Source: DATDPY01 sp964395765 (GTDB lineage: Bacteria; Bacteroidota; Bacteroidia; Cytophagales; Cyclobacteriaceae). Taken from it: a DNA stretch of 14,441 bases. Location: contig CAYNCU010000107.1 of the NCBI GenBank assembly GCA_964395765.1, positions 1 to 14,441 of the forward strand, written 5' to 3'. The notes beneath the pieces are model-generated. The model was not told the origin of the DNA, did not search any database, and was given only the letters and a program-made list of their open reading frames with translations. How positions within the stretch are numbered: the stretch's first letter is position 1; every line of letters begins with the position of its first letter. A program made the translations under genes and the position numbers. Of this stretch, positions 7,280 through 14,441 are shown one piece after another.

Positions 7280-7751
7280 TGTGATATAAGTAATTAAAAT
7301 TATATTCTATGACAGGAGGTGGATTGATAAAGCATTTTAGCAAAACACCCTTACAGTCATATATTAAGCTGCAATAATACACAAAAAATCAAATATCCGT
7401 CAATTAGTCCTTATTTTTAAGGATCATTTTATAGCATCAAAATCGTTGTTATTCCCGATTTTATGGATAATTAAGGCTCATTTAGAAATATCGTCCCTTC
7501 TATTTGTGGCACTTGATTCCGATTAAAATGCCGGCAGACCGGTTTAATTGAAAATATACACGAAAGGATGGCCAAAAAATGACATCAAATTTATGAAAGT
7601 TGGTATTGTCAATATCTTTGATTTCATCGATTTGTCTTAAAGTCCGGAAATCTCTGCGGGATATTAACACTATGCCCCCTGACAAATAGATTGAATGATT
7701 TATCTTTATATTGAAAATATAAGGCTGGAAAAACAAATGCAGATTAAAATA
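7280..7751. other. Gene-poor regulatory gap between RRM and efflux genes
   Basis: No convincing gene is visible in about 470 bases, which must hold the divergent promoters of both neighbours. Three inverted repeats lie inside: TCCTTA/TAAGGA with a TTTT loop (7408-7423), AAAATCG/CGATTTT with a 10-base loop (7439-7462), and ATTAAA-atg-CCGG/CCGG-TTTAAT (7522-7548) with a 3-base bulge. They could be operators or leader hairpins, or chance in AT-rich DNA. Confidence 0.4.
7590..7620 (+). promoter_or_regulatory. Candidate promoter of the efflux operon
   Basis: TATCTTTG at 7613-7620 is an exact TAnnTTTG match. TTTA at 7590-7593, 19 bases upstream, stands in for the -33 TTTG. Transcription would start near 7627 and give a leader of about 125 bases before the adaptor gene. 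A weaker TATCTTTA lies at 7701-7708. Confidence 0.45.
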
Positions 7752-8795
7752 ATGAACATTAAATTATCCGTGCTGTTAGCCATTTCAATTTTTTTTAACA
7801 GTGCCTGTAAAAGAACCCAAAAAAGCAATGACCCGGAAAGTAAGGATAATGTTATTTCGGTTGAAGGATTTATTGTTAAACCGGCTACCCTCGACAATGC
7901 CATAACCATCCCCGGAACTATTTTACCTAATGAACAAATCCAGGTTCGAAGCGAATTATCGGGTAGAATCGAAGAATTAAATTTCAAGGAAGGTGCCTTT
8001 GTCAAAAAGGGCTCATTATTGGTTAAAGTCGATGATTCCGAGCTGAAGGCACAGCTCCAGAAACTTCACGCCCAGATCGAACAGGCAAAAGCGGACGAAC
8101 AGCGAAAAAAACAATTGATAGAAGTGAACGGCATCACCCAGGAGGAATATGATGCCTCCGTAACAACCGTTAAAGAATTTGAGGCTGATATTGCATTAAT
8201 TCAAACCAGGATCAATAAATCGAATATCCGTGCCCCCTTCGACGGTTATGTAGGGCTTCGCCTGGCCAGCCCGGGTGCCTATGTTTCAACCGGCGACATA
8301 ATATCAACTCTGGTGGAGACCAATCCTGCTAAAATTGAATTCAATGTCCCTGAAAAGTATGCCGGACAAATACATAAAGGCATGGAAGTGACTTTTAATC
8401 TTTCAGGAGAGGAAAAAAGTTTCGTCGGAAAGGTTTATGCCACAGATCCAATGATCGACCCATCTTCCAGGGCATTGAAAGTCAGGGCCCTGTGCGATAA
8501 TAAGAAGAATGAACTGGTACCCGGGGCCTTTGTACAGCTCTCTCTGGGCCTGGAAAAAATCAAAAATGCCCTTATGATTCCTACGCTGGCATTAGTCCCC
8601 CTTGTAAATAGTGAAAATGTATATGTCATAAAGAACGGTCAGGCCCAACTTACGGAAGTTACTACGGGATCGAGAACTGAAAACAAGGTTCAGATCATTA
8701 ACGGGCTTACAAAGGGTGACACCCTGGCACTTACCGGCCTGCTCGCAATTAGGAACGGCATGAACATCAATGTTTCGAAAATTGTAACTCAATAA
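7752..8795 (+). CDS. RND efflux periplasmic adaptor (membrane fusion) lipoprotein
   Basis: This is the adaptor that links an inner-membrane RND pump to a TolC channel. The frame is open from an ATG at 7695, but the start at 7752 places MNIK directly before a hydrophobic run and FNSAC, a lipoprotein signal with the lipidated cysteine as residue 19. An ATG at 7737 is also possible. The 347-residue product has the usual order: a split lipoyl domain (GRIEELNFKEGAFVKKGSLL and, after the hairpin, IRAPFDGYVGLRLASPGAYV), a coiled-coil hairpin between them (about mature residues 90-155), a beta-barrel (FNVPEKYAGQI onward) and a membrane-proximal domain ending near VTTGSRTENKVQIINGL. Length and layout fit the AcrA/MexE family. 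The pump gene begins 13 bases after its stop. Confidence 0.92.
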   Translation: MNIKLSVLLAISIFFNSACKRTQKSNDPESKDNVISVEGFIVKPATLDNAITIPGTILPNEQIQVRSELSGRIEELNFKEGAFVKKGSLLVKVDDSELKAQLQKLHAQIEQAKADEQRKKQLIEVNGITQEEYDASVTTVKEFEADIALIQTRINKSNIRAPFDGYVGLRLASPGAYVSTGDIISTLVETNPAKIEFNVPEKYAGQIHKGMEVTFNLSGEEKSFVGKVYATDPMIDPSSRALKVRALCDNKKNELVPGAFVQLSLGLEKIKNALMIPTLALVPLVNSENVYVIKNGQAQLTEVTTGSRTENKVQIINGLTKGDTLALTGLLAIRNGMNINVSKIVTQ

Positions 8796-8808
8796 AATAA
8801 GTACGCTT

Positions 8809-11800
8809 ATGAGCCTATCATCCATAAGTATCGACAGGCCGGTCCTTACGATCGTCATGTCAATCGTAATTATTCTGTTCGGTGCTATCGGTTATACTTT
8901 TTTGGGTGTACGCGAATATCCGAGTGTGGATCCCCCCATTGTGACCGTTACGACCAATTATACCGGGGCAAATGCCGAAGTTATTGAATCCCAGATCACA
9001 GAACCCCTCGAGGAATCGATCAGCGGTATCGCAGGAATTAAAACCCTTACCTCGGCCAGCAGTGACGGCCGAAGCTCCATCACAATTGAGTTTAGCCTGG
9101 GAACGGACATGGAAGCTGCTGCTAATGACGTAAGGGATAAGGTTTCAGGAGCGTTAAGGAACTTACCCCCGGATATCGATCCTCCGATCGTAACCAAATC
9201 GGATGCCGATGCACAAACCATTTTTTCCGTTACAGTACAAAGCGATCGCCGTTCTCTTCTGGAATTAACGGCCCTCGGAAACAATGTTTTCAAGGAAAGG
9301 CTCCAGACCATTCCCGGTGTAAGCCAAATCAGGATCTGGGGCGAGCGCAAATATTCCATGAAACTGGAATTTGACCCAAACAAGCTGGCTTCCTATAACC
9401 TCACACCTCTTGATGTCAGGAATGCGCTGGCAAAAGAAAATGTTGAAATCCCCTCAGGCAGAATTGAAGGCCCAACCACCGAATTAACCATACGTACGAT
9501 TGGCCGGCTTTCGTCCAGTCATGATTTCAATAACCTCGTGATTGCCGAAAAGAACGGAAATCTTGTCAGACTTTCCGATGTGGGACAGGCCCGACTCGCG
9601 CCTGAAAACGAACGGACCCTGTTAAGAGGCAATGGCGATATTCCGATGATCGGTGTGGCGCTGAGCCCTCAACCCGGCTCTAATTATATTGATATTGTGG
9701 ATGAGGCTATGAAAAGGGTGAACCAGATAAAGAAAGAATTGCCTCCGGACATCATCACGGGAATTGCCATGGATGCCACCACTACCATCAGGCGGGCCAT
9801 ATCCGAAGTACAGCAAACCATCCTGCTGGCCTTCGCTTTAGTGGTATTGGTAATCTTTGCCTTTCTCCGTGACTGGAGAACCACAATTATCCCGATTATT
9901 GCCATTCCCATATCACTGATCGGTTCATTTTTCATCATGTATGTCGCCGATTTTTCAATCAATATACTCACACTGCTGGCAATTGTGCTTACCACAGGAA
10001 TAGTGGTGGATGACGCTATCGTTGTAATGGAAAATATCTACAGCAAAGTGGAGAAAGGGATGAAACCGCTGGAAGCAGCCTATAAAGGTTCCAAAGAAAT
10101 ATTTTTTGCCATTATTTCTACAACCATTACACTTTCAGCAGTCTTTTTCCCGATCATATTCCTGCAGGGCCTAACGGGCCGGTTATTCCGTGAATTCGGA
10201 ATTGTAGTTGCCGGTTCGGTACTAATTTCCGCCTTCGTATCCCTCACCCTGACCCCTATGATGAGTTCCCGGATCCTGAAACACAGGGAACGTCCCAACT
10301 TGTTTTTCCGAAAAACCGAACCTTTCTTCGAGTGGTTGATCGGCGCATACAATAGAGGCCTGACCAGTTTCATGAAACGGCCATGGCTGGGAATTTTAAT
10401 TATGGGCATATCCTGCCTTATCATTTTCTTTAGCGGGAAACAATTACCTTCCGAGCTGGCTCCCATGGAAGATAAAAGCAATCTCAGGATTACTACCACT
10501 GCTCCTGAAGGGACTTCCTTTGATAAAATGGACGAGTACATTTCCAATATCGGAAAGGTTATTGATACGCTTGCCGGAAAGCGATCTATCATATTGGTTA
10601 CCTCCCCCGGTTTTGGATCGAATGTATCCGCCAACAGCGGCTTTGCTCATATCCGCTTCGTACAACCGAATCAAAGAAAACGCAGCCAGGCCCAACTCGC
10701 CACCGAGCTTACTTCCATCCTGAATAAAATGAATTTTGCCAGGTCGTTTGTGATCCAGGAACAAACCATCCAGACTAGTCATCATGCCGGCCTTCCGGTA
10801 CAATTTGTAATTCAGGCAACCAGTTTTGACAAGTTGAAACAAGTGGTACCGATATTTATGGACAGTGTCCGGAATGATCCCATGTTCAGTGTGTCGGACA
10901 TTGATCTGAAATTCAATAAACCTGAATTACGTGTGAATATTAACCGGAGCAAAGCACAGGAAATGGGTGTTTCCGTCAGGGATATTGCGGAAACGCTTCA
11001 ACTCTATTTCAGCGGAACACGCTTCGGTTATTTTATTTATAAAGGGAAACAATACAAGGTAATTGGCCAGGCCATAAAATCAGACCGGGACAAGCCGTTT
11101 GATCTGAAAACGGTTGGTGTTAGGAATAAAGACGGCCAGATTGTCCAGCTCGATAACCTTGTAAATGTCAATTATGAATCCACTCCTCCTACCCTGTACC
11201 GGTATAACCGTTACATTTCTGCAACGATTTCAGCCAATCCGACGGACGGATATACGATCGGGCAGGGAATCAATGAAATGCGGCGCCTGGCAGGAAAGAT
11301 ACTGGATGAATCCTTTACCACCAGCCTTGCCGGTGTATCCCAGGAATTTGCCGAAAGCTCGAACAGCCTGATGTATGCATTTTTCCTGGCACTGGTATTA
11401 GTATACCTGGTGCTGGCCGCACAGTTTGAAAGTTTTTCCGACCCGCTGATTATCATGTTTACCGTGCCCCTGGCATTGGCAGGGGCTTTACTCACCTTAT
11501 GGATATTCGGCCAGACACTGAATATTTTTAGCCAGATCGGTATTATCATGCTGGTGGGGATTGTTACCAAAAATGGTATTCTGATCGTGGAATTTGCCAA
11601 TCAAAGAAAAGCAACCGGCATGAATATCCGTGAAGCCGTAATCGGGGCTGCAACCCAGCGTTTTCGCCCGATCCTGATGACAAGCTGTTCTACGATCCTG
11701 GGAGCCCTGCCGATAGCCCTGGCCCTGGGAGGTGCTGCCACAAGCCGAATTCCAATGGGTATCGCAATTATTGGCGGACTTTCCTTCGCGTTGATCCTGA

Positions 11801-11868
11801 CCTTGTTCGTAATTCCCGCTCTTTATATCTACTTAAGCTCCAGGAAAACAATTAAAACCTATGTCTAA
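8809..11868 (+). CDS. RND multidrug efflux pump, AcrB/HAE1 type
   Basis: This 1019-residue inner-membrane pump has the RND plan of twelve helices in two repeats, each with a large periplasmic loop. The proton-relay residues are present: GIVVDDAIVV in TM4 (D401, D402) and GIVTKNG in TM10 (K921). Other landmarks are VREYPSVDPPIVTVTTNY (34-51), the GxxxLR-type LRDWRTTIIP (353-362) and DPLIIMFTVPLALAGALL after LAAQFESFSD in the second repeat. It should export drugs or other amphiphiles by proton antiport rather than metals, since it lacks CusA-type methionine clusters as far as I can see. The substrate is unknown. It lies between its adaptor (13 bases upstream) and its outer-membrane channel (8-base overlap). 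Confidence 0.95.
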   Translation: MSLSSISIDRPVLTIVMSIVIILFGAIGYTFLGVREYPSVDPPIVTVTTNYTGANAEVIESQITEPLEESISGIAGIKTLTSASSDGRSSITIEFSLGTDMEAAANDVRDKVSGALRNLPPDIDPPIVTKSDADAQTIFSVTVQSDRRSLLELTALGNNVFKERLQTIPGVSQIRIWGERKYSMKLEFDPNKLASYNLTPLDVRNALAKENVEIPSGRIEGPTTELTIRTIGRLSSSHDFNNLVIAEKNGNLVRLSDVGQARLAPENERTLLRGNGDIPMIGVALSPQPGSNYIDIVDEAMKRVNQIKKELPPDIITGIAMDATTTIRRAISEVQQTILLAFALVVLVIFAFLRDWRTTIIPIIAIPISLIGSFFIMYVADFSINILTLLAIVLTTGIVVDDAIVVMENIYSKVEKGMKPLEAAYKGSKEIFFAIISTTITLSAVFFPIIFLQGLTGRLFREFGIVVAGSVLISAFVSLTLTPMMSSRILKHRERPNLFFRKTEPFFEWLIGAYNRGLTSFMKRPWLGILIMGISCLIIFFSGKQLPSELAPMEDKSNLRITTTAPEGTSFDKMDEYISNIGKVIDTLAGKRSIILVTSPGFGSNVSANSGFAHIRFVQPNQRKRSQAQLATELTSILNKMNFARSFVIQEQTIQTSHHAGLPVQFVIQATSFDKLKQVVPIFMDSVRNDPMFSVSDIDLKFNKPELRVNINRSKAQEMGVSVRDIAETLQLYFSGTRFGYFIYKGKQYKVIGQAIKSDRDKPFDLKTVGVRNKDGQIVQLDNLVNVNYESTPPTLYRYNRYISATISANPTDGYTIGQGINEMRRLAGKILDESFTTSLAGVSQEFAESSNSLMYAFFLALVLVYLVLAAQFESFSDPLIIMFTVPLALAGALLTLWIFGQTLNIFSQIGIIMLVGIVTKNGILIVEFANQRKATGMNIREAVIGAATQRFRPILMTSCSTILGALPIALALGGAATSRIPMGIAIIGGLSFALILTLFVIPALYIYLSSRKTIKTYV

Positions 11869-13183
11869 AGGAAAATTATTGCTGATCATTATTTTATTTT
11901 TTCCCTTATCCGTTCTATCTCTTCGGGCTCAATCTGATACGACTCAATTTTCGGAATTATTATCGGAAGCCCTTGAAAACAATTTCGGCGTTAAGGTAGC
12001 CCGAAACAATGCCACGATTGCCGGAAATAACAATTCTATAGGGAATGCAGGATTCCTGCCCACCCTGGATCTGACCGGTACTGACGGCAAATCATCCAAC
12101 AATACAAAACTTGTTTTTTCCGACCCTTCTCGTTCACCCGTGGAAAGAAACGGCGCACAGAACTCCGCCGTTAATGTTCTTGCGGAACTGGATTGGACCG
12201 TATTTGACGGACTTCGAATGTTCGCCACAAAGGATAGGTTAGCGAGCCTGGAAAGCCGGGGAGAACTTGAACTTCGGATGGAAATGGAAACATTATATGT
12301 AAACCTCGCCTCCCTGTATTACCAGCTATCCCAGGAACAGAAACTCAGGCAGGTCCTGGTATCAAGCATGGGAATCTCCAGGGCAAGGTTAAGCCTGGCA
12401 GAAAAAAAATTCCAGGTAGGAGCTGCCTCTGAACTCGATCTGAACCAGGCAAAAGTTGATTTCAGTTCCGACAGCATCCTTTTGATCGATCAGAATACAG
12501 TTATAAAAAACCTGCTCGCCGATATTAACGTACTGGCAGGACGTTCCCCGGAAACAAAATTTGCAGCCAGCCACAATTTTGATCTTAATTATTCCATTAC
12601 CTACGAACCGCTAAAACTAAAACTCGAAGATCAAAATGTTGACCTCCTCCTGGCAAGGAATCAGATGGATGTTCTTTATCAGCAGATCAGGGAAAGCAAG
12701 TCGGCATTTCTTCCCGATTTTACCTTATATACTAATTATAATTACGTGAAATCACAAAGCGAAGTAGGCGTACTTACTTCCAACCAGAGCAGGGGGTATG
12801 GTTATGGATTTACTTTCAGCTATAACCTGTTCAACGGAATGAACAAAAGAAGAGAACTGGAAAATGCGAAACTTGATTATAATTCTGCCAATTTTAATTC
12901 CCAGCAAGTACTGATACAGGCGGAGGCCAACCTGTTGAAAAGTTATAATGGCTATGAAAGTGCCCTGCAGGAAATTTCACTCGAACGGGAAAACCTCCAG
13001 AATACACGTAAAAACCTTACCATTGCGTTTCAGAAATACCAACTTGGCGCCATTAATGAGATCGACTTCAGAAATATCCAGCAAAATGCCATTGAAGCCG
13101 AAGGAAAACTTCTCACCGCGGAATATATGGCAAAGATTGCGGAAATCAGTATGATGCAACTGAGCGGGAATCTGTCATTATAG
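11861..13183 (+). CDS. TolC-family outer-membrane efflux channel
   Basis: This 440-residue protein begins with a Sec signal peptide ending near LRAQ (about residue 24) and has no lipobox cysteine. Two outer-membrane efflux repeats follow. Each is long and helical, with TolC-like stretches such as SRARLSLAEKKFQVGAAS and, in the second repeat, LTIAFQKYQLGAINEIDF, the conserved YxxGxxxxxD/E segment. Beta-barrel strands are seen in FLPTLDLTG and FLPDFTLYTNYNYV. It overlaps the pump gene by 8 bases (ATGTCTAA), so translation is probably coupled. It completes the tripartite pump as the outer-membrane exit duct. Confidence 0.93.
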   Translation: MSKGKLLLIIILFFPLSVLSLRAQSDTTQFSELLSEALENNFGVKVARNNATIAGNNNSIGNAGFLPTLDLTGTDGKSSNNTKLVFSDPSRSPVERNGAQNSAVNVLAELDWTVFDGLRMFATKDRLASLESRGELELRMEMETLYVNLASLYYQLSQEQKLRQVLVSSMGISRARLSLAEKKFQVGAASELDLNQAKVDFSSDSILLIDQNTVIKNLLADINVLAGRSPETKFAASHNFDLNYSITYEPLKLKLEDQNVDLLLARNQMDVLYQQIRESKSAFLPDFTLYTNYNYVKSQSEVGVLTSNQSRGYGYGFTFSYNLFNGMNKRRELENAKLDYNSANFNSQQVLIQAEANLLKSYNGYESALQEISLERENLQNTRKNLTIAFQKYQLGAINEIDFRNIQQNAIEAEGKLLTAEYMAKIAEISMMQLSGNLSL

Positions 13184-13227
13184 ACAGGAAGTTGCGCATT
13201 TTCGATTAAACCGGTAAATACCTAAGC

Positions 13228-13695
13228 ATGAACAGCGAACATGAATATTCGATCTTTCTGCAATGGACTGGAAACCTGGGTGAAGGAACCGCAAATTACA
13301 ATGCTTATGAAAGAACACATATAATTTCAACCTATGGAAAGCCTTTGCTTGAGTTATCCTCTGATCCTGTTTTCAAGGGTGACGTGAAAAAATACAACCC
13401 GGAAGAATTACTGGTCATATCAATATCCTCCTGCCACATGTTGTGGTACCTTCATTTATGTTCCGATAATGGGGTTATTGTAACGGAATATGAAGATTCC
13501 CCCGCAGGAATCATGACAGAAAATAGCGACGGAAGCGGCCAGTTCAGGGAAGTAACATTAAAACCCAGGGTACGGGTAAAAGGCCAAAATATGATTGGAA
13601 AAGCCATGGAATTACATAAGAAAGCGCACGAAATGTGTTTTATTGCGAGGTCTTGTAATTTCCCGGTCCGGCATGAACCCCGGTGTTATATTTAA
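13228..13695 (+). CDS. OsmC/Ohr-family protein, putative thiol peroxidase
   Basis: This 155-residue protein has the OsmC fold order. KYNPEELLVISISSCHMLWYL (55-75) holds the candidate peroxidatic cysteine C69 on the central helix. KAMELHKKAHEMCFIARS (125-142) holds the candidate resolving cysteine C137 in the conserved HxxCFIA context. OsmC and Ohr enzymes reduce organic or lipid hydroperoxides using dithiols such as lipoylated proteins. Unusually, there are further cysteines at 78, 143 and 153. The N-terminal half (YSIFLQWTGNLGEGT) fits the YhfA-like branch more than classical Ohr. It lies 44 bases after the TolC gene with no terminator between, so it may belong to the efflux transcript. A redox role is likely; the substrate is unproven. 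Confidence 0.85.
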   Translation: MNSEHEYSIFLQWTGNLGEGTANYNAYERTHIISTYGKPLLELSSDPVFKGDVKKYNPEELLVISISSCHMLWYLHLCSDNGVIVTEYEDSPAGIMTENSDGSGQFREVTLKPRVRVKGQNMIGKAMELHKKAHEMCFIARSCNFPVRHEPRCYI

Positions 13696-13728
13696 AGTAA
13701 TATACAGCCTTATGCGTCTTCCCTTTAA

Positions 13729-14307
13729 ATGCAGGAAGTCGCGACATATTCCATGGCAGATAGGTCCAAACAGCCGGTAATTCAGGTAGTCAGGGACTAC
13801 GGGAAACGATTGTACCGTTTTATCCGCAGCCGGGTGAAGACCAATGAAGATGCAGAAGACATCCTGCAGGATGTGTGGGTCCAGCTTAGCAATATTATGG
13901 ACATGGATTCCATCGGGCATATCAGCGGATGGCTCTTTCAGGTAGCCAGGAACAAGATCACCGATCAATACAGGAAGAAAAAACCGGAATCTCTTGAAAG
14001 TTTATTATCGTCCAATTTCGGGGATGATGCAGGTTTGCAGGAACTCCTAATACCCGATTACACAACCCCTGAAACCGAAAGTTTAAAGGAAATGTTCTGG
14101 GAAGAACTGCTTGAGGCCCTTGAGGCATTGCCCGAAAATCAGAGACAGGTTTTTATCTGGAATGAATTGGAAGGAATGACCCTCCAGGAAATTGCCGATA
14201 AAACCGGGGTTAACCTGAAAACAATAATTTCAAGAAAAGGATATGCAGTTAAGCAATTACGAAAAAGACTTGAAGATCTCTATAATGATATTATAAATTA
14301 TGAATAA
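13729..14307 (+). CDS. ECF-type sigma-70 factor
   Basis: This 192-residue protein has the two conserved ECF domains. Sigma region 2 spans about 17-85, with DAEDILQDVW (41-50) for core binding and SGWLFQVARNKITDQYRKKK (66-85) for -10 contact. Region 4 spans about 122-182, with LPENQRQVF (134-142), LEGMTLQEIADKTGVNLKTI (147-166) as helix-turn-helix and a basic C-terminus. It directs RNA polymerase to a specific stress regulon. Starts at 13729 or 13753 both fit; the first is used here, and neither has a well-spaced ribosome site. It lies 33 bases after the OsmC-like gene and overlaps the next gene, so it is probably in the same transcript. No anti-sigma factor of a standard type is visible in the window. 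Confidence 0.92.
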   Translation: MQEVATYSMADRSKQPVIQVVRDYGKRLYRFIRSRVKTNEDAEDILQDVWVQLSNIMDMDSIGHISGWLFQVARNKITDQYRKKKPESLESLLSSNFGDDAGLQELLIPDYTTPETESLKEMFWEELLEALEALPENQRQVFIWNELEGMTLQEIADKTGVNLKTIISRKGYAVKQLRKRLEDLYNDIINYE

Positions 14308-14441
14308 TCCAACGCAATCTCCTTTCAGGCCCCACAAATTCAGATGGATGGCCATACTGATCATTCCGATCGTCGTGATTTTAATAAGCTGGATCGTGAT
14401 GCTTTTATGGAATGCAATCCTGCCGGATATTCTTCCGGTTA
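14300..14441 (+). CDS. Small membrane protein downstream of ECF sigma factor, 3' end cut off
   Basis: An ATG at 14300 overlaps the last 8 bases of the sigma gene and opens a frame that runs to the window edge (47 residues seen). The start is MNNPTQSPFRPHKFRWM, then a strong transmembrane segment (about 17-40), then LLWNAILPDILPV. This resembles a family of small Bacteroidota membrane proteins, often next to ECF sigma genes, that carry a VMxLWNxxLPxxF motif after the first helix; this is from memory. It may regulate the sigma factor or act with it. Translation is probably coupled to the sigma gene. Confidence 0.7.
   Translation, partial: MNNPTQSPFRPHKFRWMAILIIPIVVILISWIVMLLWNAILPDILPV

Noticed and set aside
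7500..7736. Minus-strand 78-residue frame in the gap before the efflux genes
   Set aside because: It overlaps the possible upstream start of the adaptor frame, resembles no family, and sits where regulatory DNA is expected. A decayed gene cannot be excluded.
7695..7751. Longer adaptor start at 7695
   Set aside because: It would place 19 polar and charged residues before the lipoprotein signal; the start at 7752 gives a normal signal peptide.
10080..10634. Minus-strand 184-residue open frame
   Set aside because: It is antisense to the middle of the RND pump gene, with no start signal or domain.

Overview
The window looks like chromosomal DNA of a Bacteroidota bacterium. GC content is moderate and intergenic DNA is AT-rich. 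Most genes lack a clear Shine-Dalgarno sequence. Two intergenic stretches carry exact matches to the Bacteroidota -7 promoter element TAnnTTTG. The protein families (tandem universal stress proteins, a short RRM RNA-binding protein, a lipoprotein adaptor/RND/TolC efflux set, an ECF sigma factor followed by a small membrane protein) also fit this phylum. I see no insertion sequence, prophage, CRISPR array, rRNA or tRNA.

Layout: (1) 1-1555, two adjacent tandem-domain universal stress proteins on the plus strand, the first cut by the window edge. (2) 1576-1929, a small secreted beta-sandwich protein on the minus strand, convergent with the stress genes. (3) 2022-3991, a promoter, a 12-codon leader ORF, a GHMP kinase strongly resembling plant glucuronokinase, and a GalU-type nucleotidyltransferase. 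(4) 4009-4605, a flavodoxin-like protein with its own candidate promoter. (5) 4708-6243, a minus-strand B12-type radical SAM protein. (6) 6475-6885, a DoxX-like membrane protein. (7) 6936-7279, a minus-strand RRM protein with a good intrinsic terminator. (8) 7280-7751, a gene-poor regulatory gap. (9) 7752-14441, six same-strand genes: adaptor, RND pump, TolC channel, OsmC-like protein, ECF sigma factor, and the start of a membrane protein.

How the genes fit together: the kinase and nucleotidyltransferase would make UDP-glucuronate from free glucuronate (GlcA to GlcA-1-P to UDP-GlcA), a salvage route best known from plants. This is the most interesting hypothesis here. The efflux genes form a complete envelope-spanning tripartite pump. 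They are tightly packed with an OsmC-type thiol peroxidase candidate and an ECF sigma factor, so the block may be one envelope or oxidative stress unit. The stress proteins and the RRM protein suggest general stress physiology but are not otherwise linked.
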